Of a DNA stretch of 64,000 bases, positions 51,001 to 62,787 are shown in pieces (position 1 is the stretch's first letter; each line of letters opens with the position of its first letter). The notes under the pieces are model-generated. The model was not told the DNA's origin, ran no database searches, and saw nothing but the letters and a program-made list of their open reading frames with translations. Made by a program: the position numbers and the translations under genes. The stretch comes from Xiphophorus maculatus (lineage: Eukaryota; Chordata; Actinopteri; Cyprinodontiformes; Poeciliidae). The stretch is taken from assembly GCF_002775205.1 (NCBI RefSeq), contig NC_036457.1:3124975-3188974 (forward strand). The letters are read 5' to 3'.

Positions 51001-54000
51001 GTAAATAATTACTGGTGTTCCAGCAAACACAGAAATCTGCAATCTCTGTGTTTGTGAAAGGAAAAAAATCCAGCATGGCGAGAAACAGGCTGTAATTTAG
51101 GAGGAAACTCTATTTTTTTTCCCTTAACTCAACCCAGAGCTGAGGGAAAATGGAAACGAGCCAAAAACAAACAAAACCACCCAAATACTCCTACACTAAG
51201 CTGAAGAGGTAAACCTCAGTTTCCTGGACAAAATTTAGATAAACAATACTTTCACTGGAATGACTTGAATGAAATATTTCACCATGCATAAGATCTGTTT
51301 ATATGAAATTTGTTTGCATGTATACATCTCACCAAAAAGTGTGGCATTTCCTTAAATACTGCAAACAGGCACCGTTTTATGTGACTTAGTGGTTCCAAAG
51401 AGCTGCGACTGTTTGCCTGCCTGGTTTGCAGGAATGTAAAAGTGCAAATGATAGATGACTAGATCCATATCTCCACCTTCCATAAAGTCTGAATGTTGGC
51501 AACAATTATTTTCACTGAAAAAAGATTTGGAGTAAAATTTAGAATAAGATTGCAGGGCAATTTCTTCAAGCTTTTTCTTTAATCCAGAAGAAACTTGATT
51601 GAGAACAAACTGCTTCTTTCAGAGGCTTGGATCACAAAGCTTTAGGGTCCAAAAAAAGATATAAATAAAAATAAAATATAAAACAAGCATATTCTTCACT
51701 TGGAACCCATAAAACTGGAGGATGTAATTATTTTTACATGCTAGGATGGTGGCCAAGAAGGGTCAATAAAATGTAAAAACCACAACACAACAGCAAAAAG
51801 CCAGAAAATGACTGGAATGGAAGATAGCGACTTTCTCATAAATGATGTTAGCATACAAAACAGAATTTGGTGAAATTGAAGCTGTGCTAGTTTATCATGA
51901 CTTTTCTTTTAGCTTAATTTGGTTTTAGCATCACATGAATTTGTTTTGCTATTGCGTTAATCTTGATTAAATAGGTGTAAAAGAGATGAGTTTTTATTTT
52001 TAATCTTTTCGGGTATTATTAAATTCTTATCAATAAATTTGTCCTGTGGTGTTTTTTGTAGTCATATTAATCACAACAACAACAGAGTTTTTGAGTCACA
52101 GAGTTTCCCTGTAAAATAAACTTTTTGTTTGTTCTACTTCGCCCCGCCTGATTAAATGCGACATGAAGCAGTGATCCACAGCCACTGGTGGATCACTGCT
52201 TCATCTCCTCAGTGAGCTGAACTACAAAGAGCGATGGCACCGCTCTGACACTCATCTAAAGATCTAACGTTATCTTACACAGCAGTTTGCTGTTTTCTGG
52301 GATAACAAGATTGTCATAAAACAACAAGAAAATTAATTGGTAAGCTTCAGAGACCAGGTTTAGGAAGGAAATCAGGTAAATTAGTTGTCGTGCTGTGAGT
52401 TCGTCTAGCTCTGATGTTTTGTTCAGCATCTGACCCCAGTGTGACTAATCCCTCCCATCTCTGTTTTCTTTTGTTTGTTTCTTTAGCCTGTATAATCTGT
52501 CTTCCGGATGCTTATCTCTGTGCGGTTTTTGAATTAAGGATTTCACTTCCAGCTTTTGCCACATAATGCTTAATCCGCTGCTAAAAATTCATATTCATGT
52601 GTTTGCCTCATTTCTGCAGAGCATTTTTCTTGTTGCTTGTGTATTTCGCACGACTAAATCCTCAAAATATATTAAGCATCTCAGCATGATTTTGTTTGTT
52701 TGCCATTTTTATACAAAATATCCTTTAAAGATTTCCTTTCCTATGATCAAAATGGCTTTAAAATATTGTTATATGACAGTAAATCCATGAAACTATACAG
52801 AAATCAAATGCTTAATGGCATCTTGCTCATACATTTACAGCAACTGCCAAATTAATTGCCACCCCTGGTAAACGAATGAAGAAATCTTGAAATGAATTCA
52901 TCCCTCATGGCAGTGGCTTGATTTCACACTAAAAAAATCTACATTTTATTTGAGAACATTTATTCACTGGGAGAAAAAAATCCTGCATTAAATGTTTATG
53001 ATGCATCTTTCTAACAACCAAGAACTAATTGTAGATTAGATTGTTTTTGGCTTTTATATAATATACCACAGGAAACTGAAAAGCTGTTGATTTACTATAA
53101 GCTTGGTTGGATTGTTGTGGCAATGATGACATCGACATTAACTGCAAAGTTTTTAAATGTTTAAAACGAGGCTCAGTATTTGTTCTGATTCATGTGGATG
53201 AAAACTTTTCTTAAACCGATCCCATGTTTCATGATATTATTTTTTAAAACAAGATATTTGTTTTTATGAAGACTAAAGCTGCATTTTGATTTAAAAAATG
53301 ACTATTTCTTAGATTTTCTTTTTCTTTACAATGGAATTAATTTGTTCAAATCACAGATGTAAATTATCCTGTTATGATGACATATTCACTTCTTTTAAAG
53401 GTTTTTACCTTAAAAACCCCTACAGAGCAAACGGTGAGAGGGGAGTTTGCTGTTTTGTCTGATCATTTTAGAGCACATGACTAAGGAAATTTCTCCTCCT
53501 CCTGATAACCGCCGTCTCTCTGACTTCAATTTGCCTCTAAGCAACAGAAGCAAACTAATAGAAATAAGACTTGTTTTGATGCTTTATTACAGTTATTACA
53601 AAGGTGATTCATCACAATATAATAGAGGAGATGACACATGCATGTTTGTGTGTTCATGTTGTGCAGCCAAACAGGAGATAATAAAGACACAGACACACAG
53701 GAGTTATGTCTGGGATGTAATAGGTAATCCATCATCTGGCGCCGATTTTAACGTGATGAAGGAACAGAATTTTGCAGAAAAAGATTTTTTTCTGATCTCT
53801 GTTTCATTAAAAGTGCCTGGCTCTGTTTCATTTGGTTGTTCCACATTGTGCACAATAAGCTATAATTCTTCTCCTTTTACACACAAGCAAGCACAAACAC
53901 GTCTTCAAAGGAAAATTTTCTCATTAGTAGCGGTCGCCCTTCCTCTTTAATTCTTCAGCTCTTTGCCTTTTGCACTTGAATTGCTGTGACAAGCTGTGAC

Positions 54001-57000
54001 GCAGAGCCTCACTGAAAATATAAGACGCCTGATGCCGACAGTAGGACAACGGAAAGCAGCTCGTAATTCTAAAGGATAGTCAGACTTTGAACTAGCTAAA
54101 TCTATAACCATATACCCGACAAAATGACTTAAGCATTAAGAACAGAAATGTGTATGAAATTTAATGTAGTGTATCTTCTGTCCCTTTTTTATTAAATTCT
54201 AGCAACAGGAGACTCATAATGGTAGTTGAAACCCTGCTGACCCGTGTCCAGAATTCCCAGAAGAAGTTTTAAGTTTCTATTTTATCCCGTTTCCCCTGGC
54301 CGTGTTAATTACATTTCAGCTCCCAGAGGCTGGAATAATAGTTTTAACTCACATCTGTGGGTTCTGTAAGGTGAGAGGAAAGAGCAGCAACATTTCCTCC
54401 TAGAAAAGAGACAACAAAAAGATATTAACTGAAAGGAAGAGATTTTCCCAGGTTTTTGTTACAAGTTTCAACTCTATCGACTGAAATGATGCATCATCAC
54501 ATGGATGCCATCTAGTCTGCCTAAAATGTTGCCGTGATGAGGTTAACATGAGGTGACGTGGTAATTCCTGTTTGAATTAAAACTGTAGGCTAAAGCATCA
54601 CCTCATAACCAAATCTAATTAAGATGACGTTATTTCTTGTCTATTCTTGAATTATCTCCCCAGAGCAGAGTGGGAGGAATATATCTGATCCAATTATAAA
54701 GCTACAGATAACATGAACAGGTTGCTTTGAACCATGAGTAGCCCATAGGGTCAAAGGTCAGTCACAAATCTTTGTTCCAAACCCTTCAGGCCCAGTTGAA
54801 TCTTTGGCCCCGTCCCGATATTGATCCTTCTCCCCTCTGTGAAGTACAAGCTTGCAGAAATCGTAGAATTGACGGAACTGGTTACATCATCGACTAGCGC
54901 CTCCGTGTTGTAACTGCAACATCCAAAATGACGAGACTCTTTGCTGTTTTGCTAAAAATGACAGCAGATCTACAACAAGTAATGGATTTTAAATCTACAT
55001 TATTGGTATTTCTGCTTTCCAAAGTCATTGCAGGAGAAATTTAGCTGTTTAAATTTGGTTTGTTATGTCTTACTGAATACAGAGCAAAATTGAATTGTGT
55101 TCACATGTGCACAGTAAGGTGAAGCAAAAATTATTTTAATGCGTTACATTTAAAAACGGATTTTTTAAAAATATGAGACGCAGCACTGCCATATTTTCAG
55201 CTTTTAATTCAAAACATCACACACGCTCAAACCCCTCAGCAGGAACGAAGTTATGAAGGGCATCAGAGTGGAGGGGTGAGGATTGGGACCGGGTCTACGT
55301 CTGAGTGACTTACAAGTGACCTTGATCCAAGTCTCAGAGGTGAATCTCATTTTCTGTTTAAAGTAAAACCGGATGGATGTCACATGGTAGAGAAGGTTCA
55401 GCTCCAGGTCTTTGCTGCATGTCTTCCCTGTTCTCCGTCTCCTATTCCTTGCTAGCTACTAAATCTAGAACGCTTCAAAAGCAGTTAATCCAGAAAACCT
55501 TGTACTTAACGATAAAATAAAAACCGAAACAAGGTAAGATTAACACACACAACATAGAGTATGACGTTAAAAACCAGTAAACTGAAACACAACATTCAAA
55601 TTGGAGCCATGAAACCCTCAGAGCGTGGCAGATTTAACAACGCTCACTTTTCTGACAAACATTTTTGAGCTTTTGCCGCTTTTTTATGCTGCATTTCCTG
55701 CTCTGTTCAGATATTTCTACAGATGATATGATATGCCGCCACATTTTAAGATATTTTGTGTCATTATTAACAGTGTAAGGTTGTTGAAATGGGCTGAAAT
55801 GTTAATGTGGGACTCGGACTGACAGCTGTTCTCAGCAGAGTTCGATAAAAAGTCTATTTTCAACATTTAAAAGCAACATTTACATGTCAAGCCGGTGTTT
55901 TCCACTGAATAAGCCAGTTTAACTTCATAAGTTTTTTCATCTTTTTAGTGATTTAGTCCTACATCTGCAAAACAGTTTGTGGATTTTTGAAATCCATGAT
56001 GTTTACTGATCCCATATTTAGGTTTCCTCCCCCCCTTGCTAATGCACTAACTCAAATATTTGTACAGTGAGTAAATAATCCGTCTTAACACCATAAATCC
56101 TCATCTGATGAATTCAGGTGGAATTTTCACACTACTTCTGCAATAATTTGTCAGAAATACGTTTTTAATGAATCTGTTGATCAGAGAACCTGTAGTGTGC
56201 CTTTCACTTTTAAAAAATCCAGCTTTGATTCACAAATAACTGTTTCATTAAAATGTAACAGGATTTAGTCATTTTTAATACAACATTTGCTGAAAACTGT
56301 AATATTTTGGAGCGTTTTCCGTGTCAGAAGCTTGCTCTTGAATGTAACCCGCCCAGAGATGCAACCTGACAGCTCATGATTCCTCCTTACTGAAATGTTT
56401 GGAAGTAGTAGATAGGAATCCACTGTCTTCCCGTGTTAATGTGCCGGTTTCTCTGTGTTCTGCATCCTCTCTGTGTCTTCCTCCCCGCTGTCTCTCTCCA
56501 CTGTGAGCTGTCAGAGCGTATGCATTGACCGTGACACCTGGCTGTGTGTGTGGGAGTGCTGGATTCAACTTTCTCATTATAATTCTAAATGTATCAGTCC
56601 GTCTCGTCTGGATGAATTAATAGGTTCCCTTGGTGGTAAAACACACACACACACGCCTGCACAGGCCCACGCCGTTTGTCCGGCGGTCGGTGCCTCAGGT
56701 CTGTTAATTGAATGTCTGTGTTCATGTTAGCGGCCGTGAGAGGCATTGAGAGGATGCCACGGCGCATTAAGGAGACAAGCTGTGTGTGTGTCTGTGTCTT
56801 GTAAATAGGATTGGACCTTGAACGCAGCTCCTCCTGAGCTCCTAGCGAGACAAGACACAAACAAATCATGCAGTGGCAGCGCGGCCGCAGGTGTGTGTTA
56901 AATAGAGAGAAGCTTAATCGTTCTTTCTTCTTGTTTTTCCATCTTTTCTTTCCTCCTCTTCCTTGCTTTGTTCTGTTTTAACTCTTTCTCCGTTTCTTTC

Positions 57001-60000
57001 TTTGTCCACATTTTCAGGCTCTTTCAGTTGTTTTTGTTCTTCTTTTTCATTTTGTTCGCTCCTGTTACCTAATCCTCTTGTGGATTCAGTTTAATTAATT
57101 CTCCATCAGAGCCTTTAATACTTGTTTTCTTGTTACCTCTCGTCTTTCTCCTTCCATTACAGGTTTTCTATGATCCAGTTTTTCTCTTTGCATTTTTCTT
57201 ATCTTTTCTGTTTGTTTTATTTAATCCTTTCTGCTTCCCATTAATCGTCTTCATCTTCCAGTCTGTCACTGTCGGTCTGTTAGGTGGTTTTTCCCATGAA
57301 GACTTAAACTTTCCTCATAACATTAAAATTATCTTTTTTGTCCTTTCTGTTGTTTCTTTATATTTCATTTCTTAGTCACTCACTATGCATGTTGCTTTTC
57401 TTCTTTTATAGAGTTTTATAAAATCAAGTTTTTTCTTTAAAAATGTAATGTGGTCATTTATTTTTAATGAATTGTTTAGTTTAGTATTTTTTATCAGTTT
57501 TCTAAACATTGTTTTTGTTTTGCATCATGTATTTAAGATGATGAGTATCAGGGCCGTTGTAGATGATTGGGGGGAAAAAACTGGCAACAGAGGAGAAAAT
57601 TTCTACTTTTTCACAAATAAAAACTTGGATTTTGTATTTTTGATGTGAAAGAGTTGCTGAATTGCTAAAAGAAAATGAATAATTTCCATGATTAAAGTGT
57701 GACATTTACGATATTAGAACTGAAATATTCTCTGAAATAACTGTAAAGTCTGAAATTAGCATATAAAAGACTCTCTGTGAGCACCTTGAAGAGGATTCGG
57801 AAAACAAACCTGAGAGAGAAGAAGCTGCAACATGTTCTGATCCAGGAACAGATCAACCATTTACACGTTGAAAATATCTTCTAAATTTATCACTTAAACC
57901 TCAGAGGACTTCTGGCAGTTTTTGTTGCAAATGTCTGACTTTAAATATTAGATAGTATCCTAGTTTTAATATTCTATGTTTACTGTTTTTCTGACAGATT
58001 TGCGGCTTTGCCACCAGAGATATTTGTCTTATAAATATGTGAACTTAAACTAGACATTTCTATATAATGGAGGTTAGACCTCAATGGTCTTATTTAGTTT
58101 TTTACATTGATATGCATTGACCCAAATACTCCAGTGTATACATAATCTATACAATATTAGCCTTTTTTTTATCTGACATATAAAATTGTCAGATAAAAAA
58201 AATAGCTTCAGATGAGCAGAGATATAAAGTATATTTTGCTTCTCACATTGCATTTCAAAGTCTGGTTTTTCCTTGTCATTCTGCACAGATCATGGTGGGA
58301 CTTTGAGTTTTCTCCATTGTAGACGGAGAAAACTCGTGCATGCATGAAAAGGAAGGAACTATAATCCGAAACACATCAGCTGAGATTTAAACCCATGATT
58401 GGAAGGCGCTGCACCCCCCCACCATGTGGCTCCTTCGTCACCCTCTGTCACCGCTCCTCTTCCTCATTAGCTCCTGTCTCGTCCCATGTCTTCCTCTTCC
58501 TGTCCTCCTCTCTTCGTCTCGTTCTTCATGCTTTGTTGTTACAGCCACCAGGGGAAGAAGCGCCAACACGGAATAACACATTCACTTTCACACACACGGC
58601 CTCCGACTCGCAGCCCTCTAATGGCCCCATTTAGACAATGTGTCGCATCAGCAAGTCGTACGGCTGAATAATGAGAAGATGGAGGGAAAGCAAGAGCAGG
58701 ACTATAGTAAAATAAAGAAGTCGTTTGCTGCATCCCTCCATCCAGACTGCTGTTTCACCGTAAATGTTGTTCTGTTACACACACCGTTGCGGCTCTGACC
58801 CTGTGTGTGTGTGTTCCCATTCATCTCCTTTATATGCCAGCGTGTGTGATCGTTGGGGAGAAATACGGCCTCCAGGGGATTTAGCCGAAGCTCCTGTGTT
58901 GTGTTTATGATCCGGAAAGTGCAGGAGAGAACACATTTTTTATACGTCTCACCCTCAAAGAAACATCTTTTCTCTCTTATGCATTACACAAAACCACACC
59001 GAAACACACACTTCCTCCTCATCAAGACACAGCTGAACAACACACACCCTCTCCTGCATGCAAACACATTTCTATAGCATCCTGTAGATTATATTGGAAA
59101 CCACATACACTCCAGTCAGAGCAGAGAAAGTCCAGCTGAAGCTCTGCTTTCTAATTAATACCACCTTGTGTTTTCACAGCCGGCTGTTTGGAGATGAACT
59201 CAATTTATTTCATTTTTGCATTTTCTTCTACGAGAAAGAACAACTCCTTGGCACTTCTGCAGAATCAGTGACTTTACTGTTGCTAAAACCGGAGTGTAGC
59301 TTCCCTGATTAGCATTTTAAAAGCAGGCTCCAGCCTATTAACTACACCCTGCATATGTTTTTCATTACCAAGATCTGTTTTCCAAAGTGTAGCAGTGTGC
59401 AGGTTTTTGGGATGATTCCAAGCCTTGCAGGCTCTAACTCAGTCTCATCTGAACTCTGAGAATAATCACACACTCCACCTCGAAAAATTACGGTTTTGTT
59501 TTGTGGCATTGCTGAAAATGATATCGTTGTGTTCAAAGATATTCTGTCACCTGAGGGGGGGGCGAGATATTACAATGCAATAAATTACTGTTCTGCAAGT
59601 AATTCAAGCTCACAGGCTTTACTTTTTGAAGTTATGATTGCAAAGCAGCGAAGAGTTCATCTCAGATGGAATTTGAAAGGTGATATATCAGTAAACTTGA
59701 TGGATTGGCTGCTGTCTGAAGACGCTTTGCACTGTTTGGAAATGTTTTTACATCAGGGAAATTACCTTAAATCACTGGCTTTAATCAGAGTTTTAGAGCT
59801 ACTATATTAGTATTTAAAAGCTTCATGTTTGATTATTGTGTGGTTCTCCATTTGGTTAATCAATACATTTGATTCTAAAGCAAATTTTAGTAAAAACATC
59901 CTGGGTTTTGAGTGAAGACTAAAAGAAAACATTATAATCTTAAATTCTCATCTTGTTTGAGGGACTGATGTCAGACTTTGTTGATGAACGAGGCTGAAGG

Positions 60001-61969
60001 GACGTTTTACTGATTCATCGTTAGCTTATTTGGAACAAAATGATTATTTTGTTCTACAACCTCATTGTTTGTAGAACAATCTAGTTCTAAATTATCCTTA
60101 TTTAGGGTCATAAATAATAAAAATGTACAACTGGAACATTTTTCCAAACTGGAATCATACAACTTCAATAACTTCTAAAACCAAAAATTAGTTACATACA
60201 TTGATGCATACTCCGCACTGACAAAAGTTAAAAGTATGCAGGTTGTAAATTTGACCTTATCCTATTCCTACTTACATATATATATATTTTTACCTCTGTG
60301 TACATCTGCATGCTTCCACTTACCTTTGATTTGGTTTTACACCTGAATTTCCCACAGAGAGACAAAAAAATTACTTATTCCACATCCATGAATACATTAT
60401 GGTTGTTTGTCCTTCACAGCAACTTTTCAATATTTTAAAGTTTCTTTGCTAGAAATTTGAACCCAAACTCCTTATTCAGTTGATTGTTTTTAAAGTCTCA
60501 GTATTTGCAGCAGTATATCTGAAACATTTGGCCTCATTTAAACAAACATTTAATCACGTTTTGACTCTGATTTCTACCTAAACGTTAATGTACCAGATTC
60601 ATATTTGTACCTCAGCTGTAAGAAATGTGATTGAATATTTTATGTACAGCCTCTATTAAGGCAGAACCCAAACACTGCAGAGAGACCAAGTGCAGCAGTT
60701 AGTCTTAAAACACAGAGAGGACAATGAGGATGGAAACCTGAAGTCCTGCATTCATCTTGTTAAACAGTAAAGCCCTGAATCTTCCTCTAGTGAAATGACC
60801 TCTAAAAGCTTCACATGCTTTTAAATGTGAACAACAGCAGATGGACCGATACTGTACACAATATCTGATGCTCAGAATGTGACATTTATGACTAAATCTC
60901 ACATTTTCCTTCCACTGTGATGATGAGCAATACAAAGAAAACGTCACTCTACACCCAGACTTAATACTTTTTATTTCAACCAAACAACACTTTTCTTTTT
61001 GCTCCTCTAAGTCCTTTTAAATTGGACAAATATTGTTTTGCTTCCTAGTTTAATTATACAGTGTTACACAGGGTGAGTGCAGTGTTAATTAACTGAATCT
61101 ATGGGTGGTAAAGATAACATACTCGGCAAAAATGTACTGCAACAATGTGGCTTTCATGTGGATTTCATTATTTTGTTTAAACTGTTTTCCATAAATGTGT
61201 TATACCTGTTATCTTTTCTCTTTGAATTATAAATAAGAGATTTTTAATCTAAGATAAACCCAAGTCGAAGTTTAACTCTTTCTTTTAGGACAACTTTTGA
61301 CGACCAAAGTGAGTTACAAAATCTGAAATCAACAATAGCTTAATCCATTTGCAGCATACTTAAATATATAAGATATTTGCAAATACGATTAAAAAATAAG
61401 AAAACAAACTGATCTTGCACAATAAGGCTATTTAATTGATTTATGTTCTGCTGAATGAACATCCGACTTATACTCACACCAATGGGACAAAAAAGTTCAT
61501 TTTACTGCAGCGAGGCTGAAGTTGAGCCTGGTTACTGGAATCCACTTACAGCCTGAAGTACTAAAGAATCTGTAATGTTGATCACTCTGCCTCTGTTACA
61601 AATAATATGTGGAGATATGCAAACATAATCCTGCCACTTTGGCTGAGAATCTACTTTGTGAATGACTCTAGATGTAATTATCCAAACAAACTGTGTTTTG
61701 TTTCTGTTGCAGATCCTCAGCAATCATTGTGCTGAGAAGAGATCCACCAAGTCTGATACTGATATCAGTTCTTCCTCTGACCTGCTGACTGTTTTCCAGA
61801 TTTCCGATGAGGAGTGGGAGGACATGTTGGAGGGCTTTGATGAGCGGAGTTACCTGAACGCTCGGCGCTGGAAGCCCGGCGACGATCCGTACACGTTGTA
61901 TGCCTTCAACCAGAGAGAGAGCGAACGCATCCCCAGCGACCGAGCACTGAGAGACACGCGCCACTACAG
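33439..61969 (+). CDS. galnt14: Polypeptide N-acetylgalactosaminyltransferase 14, first two coding exons (3' truncated)
   Basis: Two coding exons are in view: 33439-33594 (52 codons, donor CAG|GTGAAG) and 61713-61969 (85 codons plus 2 nt, donor AG|GTACAC). Exon 1 encodes a type II anchor: a short basic cytosolic end (MKRLCRRL), a membrane helix at about 9-27, then RRK and a Gly/Ala-rich stem. Exon 2 encodes more stem and the start of the lumenal region, with [32 protein letters not shown] and DTRHYR. These match GALNT14 (human [31 protein letters not shown]) better than GALNT16 (FDEKAYLSAKQL) from memory. The enzyme starts mucin-type O-glycosylation in the Golgi by moving GalNAc from UDP-GalNAc to Ser/Thr. 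The catalytic GT-A domain and ricin-type lectin domain must lie downstream of the window. Intron 1 is about 28.1 kb. A paralogue of the GALNT14/16 group is the main alternative. Confidence 0.88.
33595..38084 (+). other. galnt14: galnt14 intron 1, first segment
   Basis: No supported exon. There is a LINE-tail-like fragment near 34116-34180 (GATAGATAAGACTTTATAAT then CCCTTGGGAGAAAT) and a block at about 36945-37010 (CTTTGACTAGGCCATTCCAG) typical of old fish MITEs. TG-rich microsatellite-like tracts lie at about 37695-37745. Confidence 0.45.
38085..38833. repeat. DNA-transposon-like element with imperfect terminal inverted repeats
   Basis: The left end GTTCACACTACATGATTTTT (from about 38087) is an imperfect reverse complement of the right end AAGATCGTTTAGTGTGCGC (38804-38822). 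The interior is GC-richer than the flanks and carries no transposase. About 740 bp, consistent with a non-autonomous element. Confidence 0.5.
40105..40458. mobile_element. Solo LTR of a retrotransposon with 5-bp target-site duplication
   Basis: The element begins TGTCATGTTC and ends TTTCGTGACA, so it has the 5' TG...CA 3' form with 5-bp inverted ends (TGTCA/TGACA) and is 354 bp long. It is flanked on both sides by CTTTC (40100-40104 and 40459-40463), a perfect 5-bp target-site duplication. Inside are a TATA-like TATTTAA (40229-40235) and an ATTAAA poly(A)-type hexamer (40384-40389). No internal gag/pol sequence remains, which indicates LTR-LTR recombination. The Gypsy/ERV-type superfamily is only inferred from the 5-bp duplication. 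Confidence 0.85.
41163..41201 (+). pseudogene. Possible fossil of a Tc1/mariner-type transposase
   Basis: One frame reads [12 protein letters not shown], similar to the second catalytic Asp region (FSDES/WSDET) of Tc1-like DDE transposases. Only about a dozen codons are convincing, the frame closes soon after, and no inverted repeats were found. Chance is a real alternative. Confidence 0.2.
42540..42965 (+). repeat. hAT-like interspersed repeat, copy 3
   Basis: Shares TTTGTAGCAAAGGATG, TGCTTGACTTAGCATCAGTA, TTTGAACCAGGTGA and TCTGGGTAGAACA in order with 9661-10230, and matches 26761-27190 in reverse. It ends in 'attaatccaaataatcatttcag'. Confidence 0.65.
43370..43735. repeat. Purine-rich (GA) tract
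   Basis: The + strand is strongly purine-biased (runs such as gagagagagaggga) from about 43370 to 43550 and again from 43610 to 43735. This yields long pyrimidine-rich false open frames on the other strand. It may form triplex (H-DNA) structures. Confidence 0.6.
44331..44363. repeat. Perfect 14-bp GC-rich hairpin with T5 loop
   Basis: GACACCCTCCTCAC (44331-44344) pairs exactly with 44350-44363 around TTTTT. Confidence 0.85.
47991..48019. repeat. (AC)n microsatellite
   Basis: Uninterrupted AC dinucleotide run of 29 bp, preceded by imperfect ACAC sequence from about 47966. Confidence 0.95.
49843..49867. repeat. (GT)n microsatellite
   Basis: GT dinucleotide run of about 25 bp, continuing imperfectly to about 49887. 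Confidence 0.9.
50180..50400. repeat. Purine-rich tract
   Basis: The + strand is A/G-rich (gaggagagcagaaag..., gaagaaggagagatgggg...) for about 220 bp, explaining the long open frame 50069-50425 on the other strand. Confidence 0.5.
52163..52204. repeat. Perfect 17-bp inverted repeat (hairpin)
   Basis: ATGAAGCAGTGATCCAC (52163-52179) pairs exactly with 52188-52204 around an 8-nt loop. Confidence 0.85.
54806..55296. repeat. DNA-transposon-like element with imperfect terminal inverted repeats
   Basis: The left end CCCCGTCCCGATATTGATCC (54808 onward) and the right end GAGGATTGGGACCGGGTCT (55278-55296) are imperfect inverse complements. They resemble fish MITE ends of the 'cgtcccaat...ccct' type. 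Length about 490 bp, no coding capacity. Confidence 0.5.
56930..57260. repeat. Pyrimidine-rich tract
   Basis: The + strand is dominated by T and C (tcttttctttcctcctcttcc...) for about 330 bp, the mirror image of the purine tracts at 43.4 and 50.2 kb. It produces the spurious open frame 57130-57375. Confidence 0.55.
58163..58202. repeat. Perfect 15-bp inverted repeat
   Basis: T8ATCTGAC (58163-58177) pairs exactly with GTCAGATA8 (58188-58202), with a 10-nt loop. A second hairpin (11-bp arms, 58305-58315 and 58325-58335) is 100 bp further on. Confidence 0.8.
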
Positions 61970-62259
61970 GTACACGACCCTCAGCTTTATCAACAGCGTC
62001 CCACCTCATATAAACACAGGATAAGCAGAAAAAGTCAGGTTGTAAGATCTCAGATGGAGTGTGTGCTGAAGCAGATTTTGTGAACCGTTTTCTGATAACG
62101 TGACCTCAGAACAGATATTTTTATTACCACCAAACTGCACAGTTTGATGTATGAATCTGTCAGGAATGCACTGCATAAGATGAGAGCTTATCAGTACACA
62201 GAGGAGCTGAACTCCAGCAGCCTGCAGGCATAAACAAACACTGCTTTCTGCATCACAGG

Positions 62260-62262
<3 letters not shown>

Positions 62263-62294
<32 letters not shown>
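62263..62294. repeat. (AC)16 microsatellite
   Basis: Uninterrupted AC dinucleotide run of 32 bp in galnt14 intron 2. Confidence 0.95.
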
Positions 62295-62296
<2 letters not shown>

Positions 62297-62787
62297 ATTA
62301 AAACCAACTCAAGTTTCTAATTATTCTCCACCAAAACAAAACTTGATTACAGAAACAAACACAGAAAACAGCAAATTACAATCCATCTGTCCGCTTAGAA
62401 ATTAATTTAAACCAAAACAGAAATCCTCTTAGCGGCTCGTCGTTCTCGTCTGTTTGAAAGACGCTCAGCAGGAAGATAAGGAGCTTGTCGCTTTGACAGC
62501 ATCCGCCTCGTCTCATTCGGAGAGATAAAATACTTCCAGGCACTTGTGGAAAGTGTGCAGAGGTCCAGCGTGTCTGCGCTGACACCACTCAGGATTCACA
62601 AACACAACTTTTCTACAAACCTTTGGATTCTAGTGCAACTTTAAAAATAAGCACTCTTGGAGTTTCTGCTGTTGTTGTATTAGAAGTTTATTAATGCACT
62701 ACCTCTTCATCAAATTACAGTAAAGTGATGATTGTTGTGTTTGAAAAAAATATATAATATCTGTACATTTTAGTAGATGTTGATGAA

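Larger units (their letters stand above)
38834..54805 (+). other. galnt14: galnt14 intron 1, middle segment
   Basis: Apart from the repeats listed separately, no coding exon, tRNA or structured RNA could be supported. Open frames up to 167 codons (53447-53950) occur but lack domains and splice context. Sequence is AT-rich with scattered TG/AC runs. Confidence 0.45.
55297..61712 (+). other. galnt14: galnt14 intron 1, last segment
   Basis: No supported exon before the galnt14 exon 2 acceptor at 61711-61712. Stretches at about 56400-56900 and 59100-59820 have a more complex, less repetitive composition than their surroundings and could be conserved regulatory elements, but only alignment could tell. 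Confidence 0.4.

Noticed and set aside
53447-53950. 167-codon open frame in galnt14 intron 1
   Set aside because: No signal peptide, domain, repeat of motif or splice context; composition equals the AT-rich intron. Length is within chance for a 28-kb intron.
56455-56869. Open frames on both strands with AC repeats inside
   Set aside because: Microsatellite-driven frames translating to His/Thr runs, without coding features.
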